DNA of 64,000 nt from Enterobacter hormaechei subsp. hoffmannii (GTDB lineage Bacteria > Pseudomonadota > Gammaproteobacteria > Enterobacterales > Enterobacteriaceae), in assembly GCF_001729745.1 (NCBI RefSeq), contig NZ_CP017186.1:3348001-3412000 (forward strand), read 5' to 3'. The notes beneath the pieces were generated by a model that had not been told where the DNA came from, did no database searches, and was given only the letters and a program-made list of their open reading frames with translations. A program made the position numbers and the translations under genes. Within the stretch, counting starts at the first letter, position 1, and each line of letters begins with the position of its first letter. Below are positions 43,390-51,309 of the stretch, one piece after another.

Positions 43390-44855
43390 GCTGCCAGCAT
43401 CTCCTCAAGCGCATAGTTGTTATTCACCCGGACGCGCAGGCTGATAAGCTCAGTCGGCGATTTCGGACCAAAGTCATAGTTGATGTACAGCACGCCCGCC
43501 GCCATGCTCTCAGCGGTGTTAAGCTCCTCATCCAGCCAGGCGCGGCCGCCAAAAATGGCGCCGAGCCCGACCAGCTGACGCATATAGGCGTTGATGGTGC
43601 CGATAATGTCGTCGGCATTCTCCCTGTCCAGCGGGCGGTCAACGTATTCCAGCATCGTTTCCTGAATGCTGTCCTCGATGACGTCGGCGGTACGGCGAAC
43701 CGATTCAAAGCGCCACTGCGGGTTGGTACCGCACAGGCGGCTCCCCCAGTGTTTAAATCCGGCACGGCGGATAATGGTGGACACGTTCTGCATGTTGAGC
43801 AGGTTCGCGTCGCAGTTTTCATCGCCGAGAATAAACTCGTCGATCTGCTCCACGCCGAGGATATTGTTAATGTCCTGGTTGGATTTGCTCCACCACCAGC
43901 CCTTCTCGAAGTCGATACGGGCGCGCAGCCCCGCCGCAAACGCAGAATACGGACGATAAACCAGCTGGCCGTCGGCGTTGCTGACCTGAACACGCGGGCG
44001 CAGCAGCTCGGTGCGGGTACCGTAAGACTGGCGACGCTGCACCACATCCTGCAGCGTGGCACCGGACTCACAGTCAACATACGCCACCGCCCGCAGCTTG
44101 CCGGCAACGGTTTCCAGCGCCTTGCCCACCGCATCATCCTCACTGAACCCCGGCGCAATCACGATTCGCGGCTGGTATGTCGTCACGGATTTCGCCGATG
44201 ACAGCGCCCCAATCCCGGCCAGCACCGCTGCACGTTTCTCCTCTTCACTGGCCCCTTCCGCCACACGCACCACCACGGTCAGGGCATTTCGCTGGTCATT
44301 GATTTCGGTGAGCGCCTGTTTCAGCGTGCCTTTATCACCGAGACGGGAAAGCATCGTGGTACCGACAATCGCAACGGGCGTATTCATCGGGAACGGCTCA
44401 TCCTCACCGCCTTCAAGCTGCTGCCTGAACGGTGAGACAATACCGCTACCGCTGCCCGCTGCGGTCACTTTCACCTCTGCCACCGCGCTCACCGCAGCAA
44501 CAACGGCTGAAGGGGTTGACGTCAGCTTCCCGGCTTCATCGCAGCCAAGCGTGATGGTCAGCGTTAAAGCTGCCGCATCCCAGACGGCGGAAGTCTCCAC
44601 CTCCGCAGGATTTTCCAGATCGGGAATACCGGCTACCGCCTCAACCACCACCACGTTGCCTGCCCTGCCGGTGATTTTCGCGGCAAAATCAACAACGTTA
44701 TCCAGAATGGGGGTTCCTGTGCTGACACTGGCCGGCGTACCGGCAGAGGCATCAGGCGCAGTACCTACCAGACCGATAATGGCCGTCTGGATCGTCGTGA
44801 CCGCGACCGTACCGGATGTCAGCTCGATCGTTTCCACACCATGTAAATTCGCCAT
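43386..44855 (-). CDS. Tail sheath protein (FI-like) with inserted domain
   Basis: The 489-residue protein starts MANLHGVETIELTSGTVAV, a sheath N-terminus. It is about 90 residues longer than P2 FI; the extra part (about residues 50-150, AEVKVTAAGSGSGIV and neighbours) looks like an added beta-rich surface domain. Conserved C-terminal sheath segments include RAGFKHWGSRLCGTNP. Confidence 0.93.
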   Translation of the reverse strand: MANLHGVETIELTSGTVAVTTIQTAIIGLVGTAPDASAGTPASVSTGTPILDNVVDFAAKITGRAGNVVVVEAVAGIPDLENPAEVETSAVWDAAALTLTITLGCDEAGKLTSTPSAVVAAVSAVAEVKVTAAGSGSGIVSPFRQQLEGGEDEPFPMNTPVAIVGTTMLSRLGDKGTLKQALTEINDQRNALTVVVRVAEGASEEEKRAAVLAGIGALSSAKSVTTYQPRIVIAPGFSEDDAVGKALETVAGKLRAVAYVDCESGATLQDVVQRRQSYGTRTELLRPRVQVSNADGQLVYRPYSAFAAGLRARIDFEKGWWWSKSNQDINNILGVEQIDEFILGDENCDANLLNMQNVSTIIRRAGFKHWGSRLCGTNPQWRFESVRRTADVIEDSIQETMLEYVDRPLDRENADDIIGTINAYMRQLVGLGAIFGGRAWLDEELNTAESMAAGVLYINYDFGPKSPTELISLRVRVNNNYALEEMLAA

Positions 44856-44871
44856 TCATTTTCTCCAGGCA

Positions 44872-44894
44872 TAAAAAAACCTGCCGCGGCAGGT
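44872..44894 (-). terminator. Intra-operon terminator between V-like and sheath genes
   Basis: ACCTGCCGCGGCAGGT is a perfect palindrome; on the minus strand seven T follow. It lies directly before the sheath gene, which is then the first gene after it. Confidence 0.75.
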
Positions 44895-45517
44895 CACATT
44901 TTTTGATTGGGAGGATTCGTGGTACCACCGCCGTCACCATTTTCTTTATGGTTATGGCCGTTGTAGGTTTCGCGGATCCCGCTCATTTTCCCGGCACCGT
45001 CCGAAATCTCCTGTGTTGCACCGATATTTCCGGCCACGTTCGTGTCGGCATTTATCTGCGTTTTCCCCTGAACGGTCAGGGTGTCGGTGATTTCCACCGG
45101 GCCGTCCAGCGTGCCTTTCCCGATAATTTTGTAGGTCCCATTCTCCACCAGCGTGATGGTCAGGGCATGCGCCGCCCGGTCATAGCGAATCTCGGTACCG
45201 TCGCCGTAGCGGGTGATATGCTCACTGTCGCTGCCCTTCGGCACCGGCAGACCGCCGGTATTCCAGCCGGGAAACACCCGGCCATTATTCAGCTCGCCCG
45301 CCTCCGAGAGCACCGTGACCGCATCCCCGACCGCATACGGATTGGAATCAGCCCGGTTTTCCCCGGAAAAGCCCTGACAAAGCGGCAGCCAGGTGGTGAC
45401 GATATCGCCCAGATCAACCCGGCATTTCGGTATACCATCATGCTTAACGGAGTGAATAACCCCACGCCGGACGATATTCGCCAGACGGCGCTGTAAATCG
45501 CCCTCGATATCACTCAT
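44894..45517 (-). CDS. Baseplate assembly/spike protein (gpV-like)
   Basis: The 207-residue protein resembles gpV of P2: MSDIEGDLQRRLANIVRRG, an OB-fold with CQGFSGENRADSNPYAVGD, then repetitive beta strands and the C-terminal YNGHNHKENGDGGGT with the HxH tip motif. It forms the membrane-piercing spike. Here it is upstream of the sheath rather than next to W. Confidence 0.92.
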   Translation of the reverse strand: MSDIEGDLQRRLANIVRRGVIHSVKHDGIPKCRVDLGDIVTTWLPLCQGFSGENRADSNPYAVGDAVTVLSEAGELNNGRVFPGWNTGGLPVPKGSDSEHITRYGDGTEIRYDRAAHALTITLVENGTYKIIGKGTLDGPVEITDTLTVQGKTQINADTNVAGNIGATQEISDGAGKMSGIRETYNGHNHKENGDGGGTTNPPNQKM

Positions 45518-46064
45518 CGGGTTTTGCCTCGTAAATCAGCTGATAGTCATCCACATGTGTCCGACCGATATCCGGTGCCTTACCCAGCCAGGCTGCTTTC
45601 AGCGGGGCATTCAGCTGTGCAAACGGATCCGCACCAAAGGCGGCTGACTGTGTGAAGGAGATTCGCCAGACCAGGTAATCATCCATGCGCGGATCAAACT
45701 CATCGCGTGCTGCATCGACAAAGATGGCTGGCTCCAGATGGGTCAGGCCGAACTGCTGGCCGTCAATCCACTGGGTGATATCTGCGGCCGCCGTGCGCAG
45801 GAAAATTTCCGGGCGACTGACACCTGCCCCGGCCGCATCCACCACCACGAACAAATCGCAGGACAGATTAACGTTGAGCTGCCCCTCGTTGCCCCCGCCC
45901 TGCTCCCAGCCGTTAATGGAGAAATAGACCGCCGGGGTTGTCAGTCCGGTAAATCGGGGGACATTTTTTTCCGGATAGGCATCGGCGTCGCGAACCCAGT
46001 CAATTTTTTTCAGCGCGCCGGTGACAGCATCGTGATACTGCCCCAGCAGCAATGGTTCGGCCAT
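45510..46064 (-). CDS. Tail terminator-type protein, putative
   Basis: The 184-residue protein lies between the spike and the gpZ-like protein, where tail terminator proteins are usually encoded. Features: MAEPLLLGQYHDAVTGALK, then an alternating beta pattern (LNVNLSCDLFVVVDAA) and WRISFTQSAAFGADPF. Function is inferred from position and fold-like pattern only. Confidence 0.6.
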   Translation of the reverse strand: MAEPLLLGQYHDAVTGALKKIDWVRDADAYPEKNVPRFTGLTTPAVYFSINGWEQGGGNEGQLNVNLSCDLFVVVDAAGAGVSRPEIFLRTAAADITQWIDGQQFGLTHLEPAIFVDAARDEFDPRMDDYLVWRISFTQSAAFGADPFAQLNAPLKAAWLGKAPDIGRTHVDDYQLIYEAKPDE

Positions 46065-46072
46065 GGTTTACC

Positions 46073-46735
46073 TCAGACAGAAATACGGGCTTTCACGCGC
46101 CCGCGCAGATCGGTTTCAAAGTGATGCATGAAAATCTCAATCGCCTCAGCAAAGGCGTTATCCTCGATGTAGTTCAGCATCGGCTCATAAATATCGACTT
46201 CCGCCTCGCGGGTACGACGGGTATCAGGATCGCGAATAACCACCGTGCGCCGGTTTTCACGACGGGAGCGTGCCACCTCACCGTTTTCAAAAGTACGCGG
46301 GGAAAGCAGGCTGCCCTTTGGGGTAAATCCGGCGTTTTCTGCCTGGCGTCGCGCCTTGATATACCTCCCGGTGGATTTATCCCGCCGGGTATGGTGAGGC
46401 CTTACCCGCCCGTTAATCCTGCCTTTCAGGTCTTTTACCTTGATGGCATTGAGTCCAAACCAGAGACGAAAATTATCAAGTTGTGACTGAGAAGCGCGAT
46501 TAAGACGAAAGGAAAGCAGACGCCGGCGCACCAGATCCAGGCTGCGGGGGGCCAGTCCGTCTTTCAGGTCTGACATCGCTTTTTTACGCAAGGTGGTGGC
46601 GGTACGTTTCAGCGCGCGGGAATACGCTGCCCGAAACTGTTTATGGGTGGCACCGATGTGCTCTGCTATCCGCCAGATGGCATCCACATCGATATCGACG
46701 GGTAAATCCCGTCGCAGTCTGGACTCACGCGCCAT
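46073..46735 (-). CDS. Minor tail protein gpZ-like
   Basis: Start MARESRLRRDLPVDIDVDA gives 220 residues. The basic, helix-rich N-terminal half (RRRLLSFRLNRASQSQL) and the LRKKAMSDLKDGLAPRSL segment resemble the prophage minor tail protein Z family of lambda-like phages, involved in tail completion. A frame reaching 46816 overlaps the preceding gene and is rejected. Confidence 0.75.
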   Translation of the reverse strand: MARESRLRRDLPVDIDVDAIWRIAEHIGATHKQFRAAYSRALKRTATTLRKKAMSDLKDGLAPRSLDLVRRRLLSFRLNRASQSQLDNFRLWFGLNAIKVKDLKGRINGRVRPHHTRRDKSTGRYIKARRQAENAGFTPKGSLLSPRTFENGEVARSRRENRRTVVIRDPDTRRTREAEVDIYEPMLNYIEDNAFAEAIEIFMHHFETDLRGRVKARISV

Positions 46736-46736
46736 A

Positions 46737-47093
46737 TCAGCTCCACTTATTGATGTCCGGCTGCACCTTACCCGGTGTGCCATACGCCAGCGTGACGCGG
46801 GTCCGCCCTTCCTCATCAGCGCCGACGTGCGTCACACGATAAGCCGTACCGTTGATCTCCACACCGTGATGCTTCTCAAGCCCCGCGATATCTGTCGTCA
46901 GCGCGCTGAATCCCGGAGAGCGATCCTGAATTTGTCCACCGGCAGGAACGTCAACCGGCGCATCGGGCGTCTCGAAAATCACTGTGACAGGACGCACCTC
47001 AGTACCGATAAACAGGACCGCCGGCAGTGCTTCCGCAAATGCCCGGGAGATCCGGGCATCTGCACGGGCCAGTCGGGCACGAAAGCGGTTCAT
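46737..47093 (-). CDS. Head-tail joining protein (lambda FII-like)
   Basis: The 118-residue protein with VRPVTVIFETPDAPVDVPAG and a Gly/His-rich turn (AGLEKHHGVEINGTAYRV) is in the place and of the size of lambda FII-type connectors. It probably closes the head and receives the tail. It overlaps the cement protein gene by one base. Confidence 0.65.
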   Translation of the reverse strand: MNRFRARLARADARISRAFAEALPAVLFIGTEVRPVTVIFETPDAPVDVPAGGQIQDRSPGFSALTTDIAGLEKHHGVEINGTAYRVTHVGADEEGRTRVTLAYGTPGKVQPDINKWS

Positions 47094-47428
47094 CAGTAAC
47101 CCAGCCGCACCGGAACAGTATCGACATCTGCAGCTGCAGCTGCCCAGGCGGTACCGGCCAGAGGATTCGGTGTCGCCGCTTCTCCCGCTTCAACCGTTAG
47201 TTTTCCGTCTGCCAGATACAGCTTCTGGCCGGGAGTAACCGCTTCCGCCACCTTTGGCAGAACGAAAACGCCCGTGGTATGCAGCACACCCCACAACCCT
47301 GCCGGGATGTCATCGTGAGCGACGCCAACCAGCGCCCCTGAAAGCACGGCGTCACCCGAATGAATATCGGTTGTACCGATATTCTGAAAATCAAGGGTGT
47401 TGCCGTCCTGCTGATAATTTTTCGCCAT
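47093..47428 (-). CDS. DUF2190 capsid cement/decoration protein
   Basis: Start MAKNYQQDGNTLDFQNIGT gives 111 residues. The pattern IHSGDAVLSGALVGVAHDDI and VAEAVTPGQKLYLADGKL is typical of DUF2190, which includes capsid decoration proteins. It follows the capsid gene after a double hairpin. Confidence 0.82.
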   Translation of the reverse strand: MAKNYQQDGNTLDFQNIGTTDIHSGDAVLSGALVGVAHDDIPAGLWGVLHTTGVFVLPKVAEAVTPGQKLYLADGKLTVEAGEAATPNPLAGTAWAAAAADVDTVPVRLGY

Positions 47429-47442
47429 TTTTCTCTCCAGAC

Positions 47443-47494
47443 AAAAAAGGAGCAGCACGCGCCGCTCCGTAATAAAAAACCGTAAGATGACGGT
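47443..47494 (-). terminator. Double hairpin between capsid fusion and cement genes
   Basis: Two stems: GGAGC/GCTCC (47449-47468) and ACCGT/ACGGT (47479-47494), each followed by a T-run on the minus strand. They come just after the most abundant head gene and could end part of its transcripts. Confidence 0.7.
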
Positions 47495-47496
47495 CG

Positions 47497-49617
47497 TTAT
47501 TTTTTGGTGACTTTAACCATGCCGCGCCAGTCAAGCGGTGCCACACCTGCATCGATACGCACCTTAAACGCGGCACCGTCAACGGTGAAGCCCTGCTGCT
47601 GCTCCAGATATGGCGTATCGATACCGTCCAGATACGCCACTTCAATAGTGTCGCGTCCCTGTGCAGCAGTCAGGTAGTAATCCGTAGGGCTGCTGTCATC
47701 CAGACGGGCCTCAGAGGCCACGGTCACAAAGTTCTGAATCGGGTTAACAATACCGCTGTTCGCATCCGCGCCCGGCACGCTTGCAGACTTGATCAGCTGG
47801 TTAGCCCGGGACTCGATAGCCACTGGCGTCAGCATGTAGGCCGGGCGAATATTCAGGCGGCGATCGCCAGATTTTTGCAGCAGCATCGCCTTACGCGCCG
47901 TATCAAGACCTTCGATACTCAGGTCGGCGGAGACCAGGTTGCCGTGGTCAGCGTGGAACAGCGGCTTACCGTCCGACATTTTCGGGTTGCTGGTCAGCAC
48001 TGCCCACACCAGATCGCCCACGGTGGCACGCGCAGCGAGCCCCATTGCCTGCGGGATACGGGTCAGCATGTCCAGGTCATCGTTAATGATGGTCTGGCGG
48101 TCAATGCTGAAAAGTTCTCCGTAGGTCGCCAGCGCAATTGGCTCACCGCGATCCTTAATGGTGACATATTTATATTCCGCCCCGGCGCGGACCTTGCGAA
48201 GCGATGCCAGAGATTCCAGGCCGACGCGGTGCGCGGTTTTGAAATCGGTCAGCGTGCCCTTGCGGGTCCACTGTTCGAACGACTCTGTAGCCTCATCCCA
48301 GCCCATCAGCGCCGCCTTGTGCGCCACATCCATCAGGATATTGCCGAAATCGCTGCTGCTGTGGGTGAACGCTAGCCCGACCATCGCCTGTGCCGTACCA
48401 GCGCCGGAGATACCGATGCCGCGCTCGACCAAGGAGGCGCGCGCCAGTTCGCGCAGGGTGTAACCGTTGTAAGCGTTATCCTTCTCGGCCTGCGCATAGC
48501 CCGCGCGGGTCATTACCGCAGCGCGAATGGAATCACCGACCAGATTGCCGTTACCGGCATAAAGGTGAATGGCACCCGGACCGGCGCTCGGGGTGGTGCC
48601 CGCCGCCAGCGCCTGCAGCAGTTTATCGCGGGCTTTTTCAGCGTTGCAGGTGAAGTCGGCCAGGCATTCCGCCTTCAGCGTCGCGAAGGCCGGGAACGCC
48701 TCAAATACGGCTGAGACGGAATTGACGCGCTCCGCGTTCGCCGTCTGCATCTGCAGCTGCAGCTGCTGGGCCAGCGCGGTGATATCGATGTTTGCCATCT
48801 GCGGGGCGGGCTGTTGTGGTGCTGGCGGGTTAAGGTTTGCCTGTACCGGCGCGGGCTGCTGTACCGGAGCAGGTTGCTGTGGCTGATTCACCGGAGCTTC
48901 GGCGCGCGGCGCAAAAAGGGATTTAATCTGTTCTGGCATGTTCTGGTAATCCTTAAGTTTATTTTCATTCACACAGGCCGCGGCCTGCAGTTCAGGTTCA
49001 AGCTTGTCGGCAAAGCCTTTTTCCACTGCCTCGGCACCGTTAAGCCAGGTCTCCGCTTTCAGCATCGCTTCCAGCTCCTCCTGCCCCAGTCCGGTTTTGT
49101 TCATGTAGGCGCTGAGCATCAGGGCTTCGTTACGATCAAGCCAAGCGGCGTAATCGCGCATGTCGTCAGAATCCCCGGCGATACCGCCCCACGGTTTGTG
49201 GACCATGATCCAGGCGTTTTCTGGCATGTGCACCGTGGCGCCGGGCAGGCAGACAATCATCGAGGCCATACTGGCCGCCACGCCATCCACCCAGATATCC
49301 ACCTTTGCTTTCAGCCGCGACAGGGTGTTGTAGATGGCAAAGCCCTGCATGACATCGCCACCCGGGCTGTGGATATGCAAATCCACCGCGCTGGCCTCAA
49401 ACACCCCCGCCTCTTTACAGTCAGCGACAAACTGCTGAGCCGTAATACCCCAGCCGCCGATCACGTCATAAAGGAAGATTTCGACGCGACCTGCAGCCAG
49501 CGCACGGATTTCATACCAGCACTGGCCGTTTGCCGCATCGACACCCGCCAGACTGGCGCGGGGGTTAATCATCATCGTCCGGCTCACGCCGTTTATCGTC
49601 TGGTTTTGCCGTTGCAT
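47497..49617 (-). CDS. Fused ClpP-type prohead protease and major capsid protein
   Basis: Start MQRQNQTINGVSRTMMINP gives 706 residues. Residues about 25-230 are a ClpP/SppA-type serine protease (HIHSPGGDVMQGFAIYNTL, VDGVAASMASMI with the nucleophile Ser, PENAWIMVHKPWG with His). A Pro/Gln/Ala linker (about 250-300) leads to a Mu gpT-type capsid domain ending DAGVAPLDWRGMVKVTKK. Cleavage between the parts is expected in maturation. It overlaps the portal gene by 53 nt. Confidence 0.92.
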   Translation of the reverse strand: MQRQNQTINGVSRTMMINPRASLAGVDAANGQCWYEIRALAAGRVEIFLYDVIGGWGITAQQFVADCKEAGVFEASAVDLHIHSPGGDVMQGFAIYNTLSRLKAKVDIWVDGVAASMASMIVCLPGATVHMPENAWIMVHKPWGGIAGDSDDMRDYAAWLDRNEALMLSAYMNKTGLGQEELEAMLKAETWLNGAEAVEKGFADKLEPELQAAACVNENKLKDYQNMPEQIKSLFAPRAEAPVNQPQQPAPVQQPAPVQANLNPPAPQQPAPQMANIDITALAQQLQLQMQTANAERVNSVSAVFEAFPAFATLKAECLADFTCNAEKARDKLLQALAAGTTPSAGPGAIHLYAGNGNLVGDSIRAAVMTRAGYAQAEKDNAYNGYTLRELARASLVERGIGISGAGTAQAMVGLAFTHSSSDFGNILMDVAHKAALMGWDEATESFEQWTRKGTLTDFKTAHRVGLESLASLRKVRAGAEYKYVTIKDRGEPIALATYGELFSIDRQTIINDDLDMLTRIPQAMGLAARATVGDLVWAVLTSNPKMSDGKPLFHADHGNLVSADLSIEGLDTARKAMLLQKSGDRRLNIRPAYMLTPVAIESRANQLIKSASVPGADANSGIVNPIQNFVTVASEARLDDSSPTDYYLTAAQGRDTIEVAYLDGIDTPYLEQQQGFTVDGAAFKVRIDAGVAPLDWRGMVKVTKK

Positions 49618-51085
49618 CTGGCATCGCTCCTTTGTCATTGGCGGCGTCGGAATCAAACACCAGCCCGTGTTTACGGTTAAATTCGGTTTCACGCAGTCGC
49701 TGGCGCTTAACCTCCTGCGGATTTTTACCCCTGGCCCGCGCCCATTCCGCTTCAGTACCGGCACCGCCACGCACAATGGCTTTCCAGGCGTTAGCCTCTT
49801 TCCCCGGATCTATCCACGGCATCACCGGACCGAGATAGAGCGCGTTATAGAGGGAATTCGGATCCACGTCCGGCGGGACTTCAACGCCGCTCAGCAGTGC
49901 CATCGCCAGCCATGCGCGGTAAACGGGTCGACTGTGCTGACCCACAAACCACTGCTGCAGGACGTTGTACCCTTCGAAGCTCTCCACAAGCTCCTGACGC
50001 TGGGAGCTGTAGGTGCCGTTGTAGTCACGGGCAATGCTGGAATAGCTCCCGCGAGTGCCTGCAGCCACGGCCCGCATCTGCCCGTTACGGAATTCGTAAA
50101 GGTGAACGTTCGGGCGGTTTGATTCCACCATGCCCAGGTCTTCGCCGGGCCGGAGTTCGTCGTAAATCATGCCCGGCGCGATATCGTAGTGACGCTGACC
50201 ACCGGGCGTTGAAAACTCACTTTCATCGCCAAGGGACTGGGCATCGCCACGCTTGATATAGAACCCCAGCGCGGCGGCAATACGGGCGGCCACGCGCTCG
50301 CTCTCTTCATAATCCTTGATGTCTGACAGACGGGTAATGACTCCGTGGATCAGGCTGATACCGCGCAGCTGGTGCAGACGCTTGCGCTGCGCCAGGTGAA
50401 GCATGTTGTCAGCAGAGACGGTTTTAAGTTCGGCGCTGAACCGCGTCATGTTCGCCGGGTGGTATTTGTAAACCCGGTACCCGACAGGACGGCCCCAGTC
50501 GTTCACGATGATGCCCTGCCGAACCTGCTGGCCGGCGGTGCTGTTCAGGTTGAACGGTACAAAATCCGCCTCCAGCATTTCCAGCGAGAACGGTACCGAG
50601 GTGGCATGATGCAGGCCCGGCACATTCCCCCTGACCAACTGCGTGAACACTTCCCCGTCACGCAGCGCAGAACGCAACAGCAGGCGCTCGGCTTCCGGCC
50701 GGGTAAACATGCCGGTCACTTCCGGACGCACGGACCATTCCGCCCAGAGTGCCGAAAGCTGCCCGGCAAAATCGGAATGGAGATTGCCCTCAAGATCGAG
50801 TGGCTGAGGCTCAACATGGATGCCGTGGGCGCCAATTACCCGGTCTTCCATTTTGTCGAACAGGCCGATCACCAGGTCATGGTTTTCATCGAGCCAGCGG
50901 GCCTGTTCCCGCAGAGACTGGCCTGCTGCAAATACCGAGGTGTCCGCTGACTGGCTTTGCTTTTTGGCCTTGTGCAGCCGTGACGGGTTGGCCGCTTCAT
51001 ACGCATTAAGCCGGAGTCTGTCCCGCGCGCGCGCCGCCGCCCACCCGGGGGAAATAGCCCCCAGTGTTCTTTCAAGAATGCCCAT
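49565..51085 (-). CDS. Portal protein (lambda gpB-like)
   Basis: The 506-residue protein has the lambda portal family segments: DLVIGLFDKMEDRVIGAHGI, the EVFTQLVRGNVPG core and SFEGYNVLQQWFVGQHSRP. It forms the dodecameric ring for packaging and exit of DNA. It follows the gpW-like gene and overlaps the capsid fusion. Confidence 0.94.
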   Translation of the reverse strand: MGILERTLGAISPGWAAARARDRLRLNAYEAANPSRLHKAKKQSQSADTSVFAAGQSLREQARWLDENHDLVIGLFDKMEDRVIGAHGIHVEPQPLDLEGNLHSDFAGQLSALWAEWSVRPEVTGMFTRPEAERLLLRSALRDGEVFTQLVRGNVPGLHHATSVPFSLEMLEADFVPFNLNSTAGQQVRQGIIVNDWGRPVGYRVYKYHPANMTRFSAELKTVSADNMLHLAQRKRLHQLRGISLIHGVITRLSDIKDYEESERVAARIAAALGFYIKRGDAQSLGDESEFSTPGGQRHYDIAPGMIYDELRPGEDLGMVESNRPNVHLYEFRNGQMRAVAAGTRGSYSSIARDYNGTYSSQRQELVESFEGYNVLQQWFVGQHSRPVYRAWLAMALLSGVEVPPDVDPNSLYNALYLGPVMPWIDPGKEANAWKAIVRGGAGTEAEWARARGKNPQEVKRQRLRETEFNRKHGLVFDSDAANDKGAMPDATAKPDDKRREPDDDD

Positions 51086-51093
51086 AGAACGCC

Positions 51094-51309
51094 TTACAAA
51101 AAGTTAGCGAGTTTGTACGAACCACCACGGCTGTTAACCGTGCGCCAGCGACGCTCCCAGTATTCAAGCTCGTCGCGCAGCGCTTTCGGGTCGTGGTTGG
51201 TAATGGCGCGACCATTTACGCCAGTAAAGGAAATACTCTTTCCATCCAGCGAGTCCTGATAGGCCTGACGCACCATTAATAACGTTCTCCAGATGTCGTC
51301 TTTCGTCAC
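51094..51309 (-). CDS. gpW-like head-tail joining protein
   Basis: The 71-residue protein between terminase and portal matches lambda gpW in size and place. Pattern: two helices around a beta hairpin with GKSISFTGVNGRAITNHDPK. It overlaps the terminase stop by 4 nt. Confidence 0.82.
   Translation of the reverse strand: MTKDDIWRTLLMVRQAYQDSLDGKSISFTGVNGRAITNHDPKALRDELEYWERRWRTVNSRGGSYKLANFL

Noticed and set aside
44056..44874. A 272-codon plus-strand frame, Ser/Thr/Ala-rich
   Set aside because: Mirror of the sheath gene; composition reflects the opposite strand of Ala/Val/Gly codons.
48814..49680. A 288-codon plus-strand frame opposite the protease-capsid gene
   Set aside because: Antisense to an intact fused gene with catalytic motifs; no ribosome site or family.
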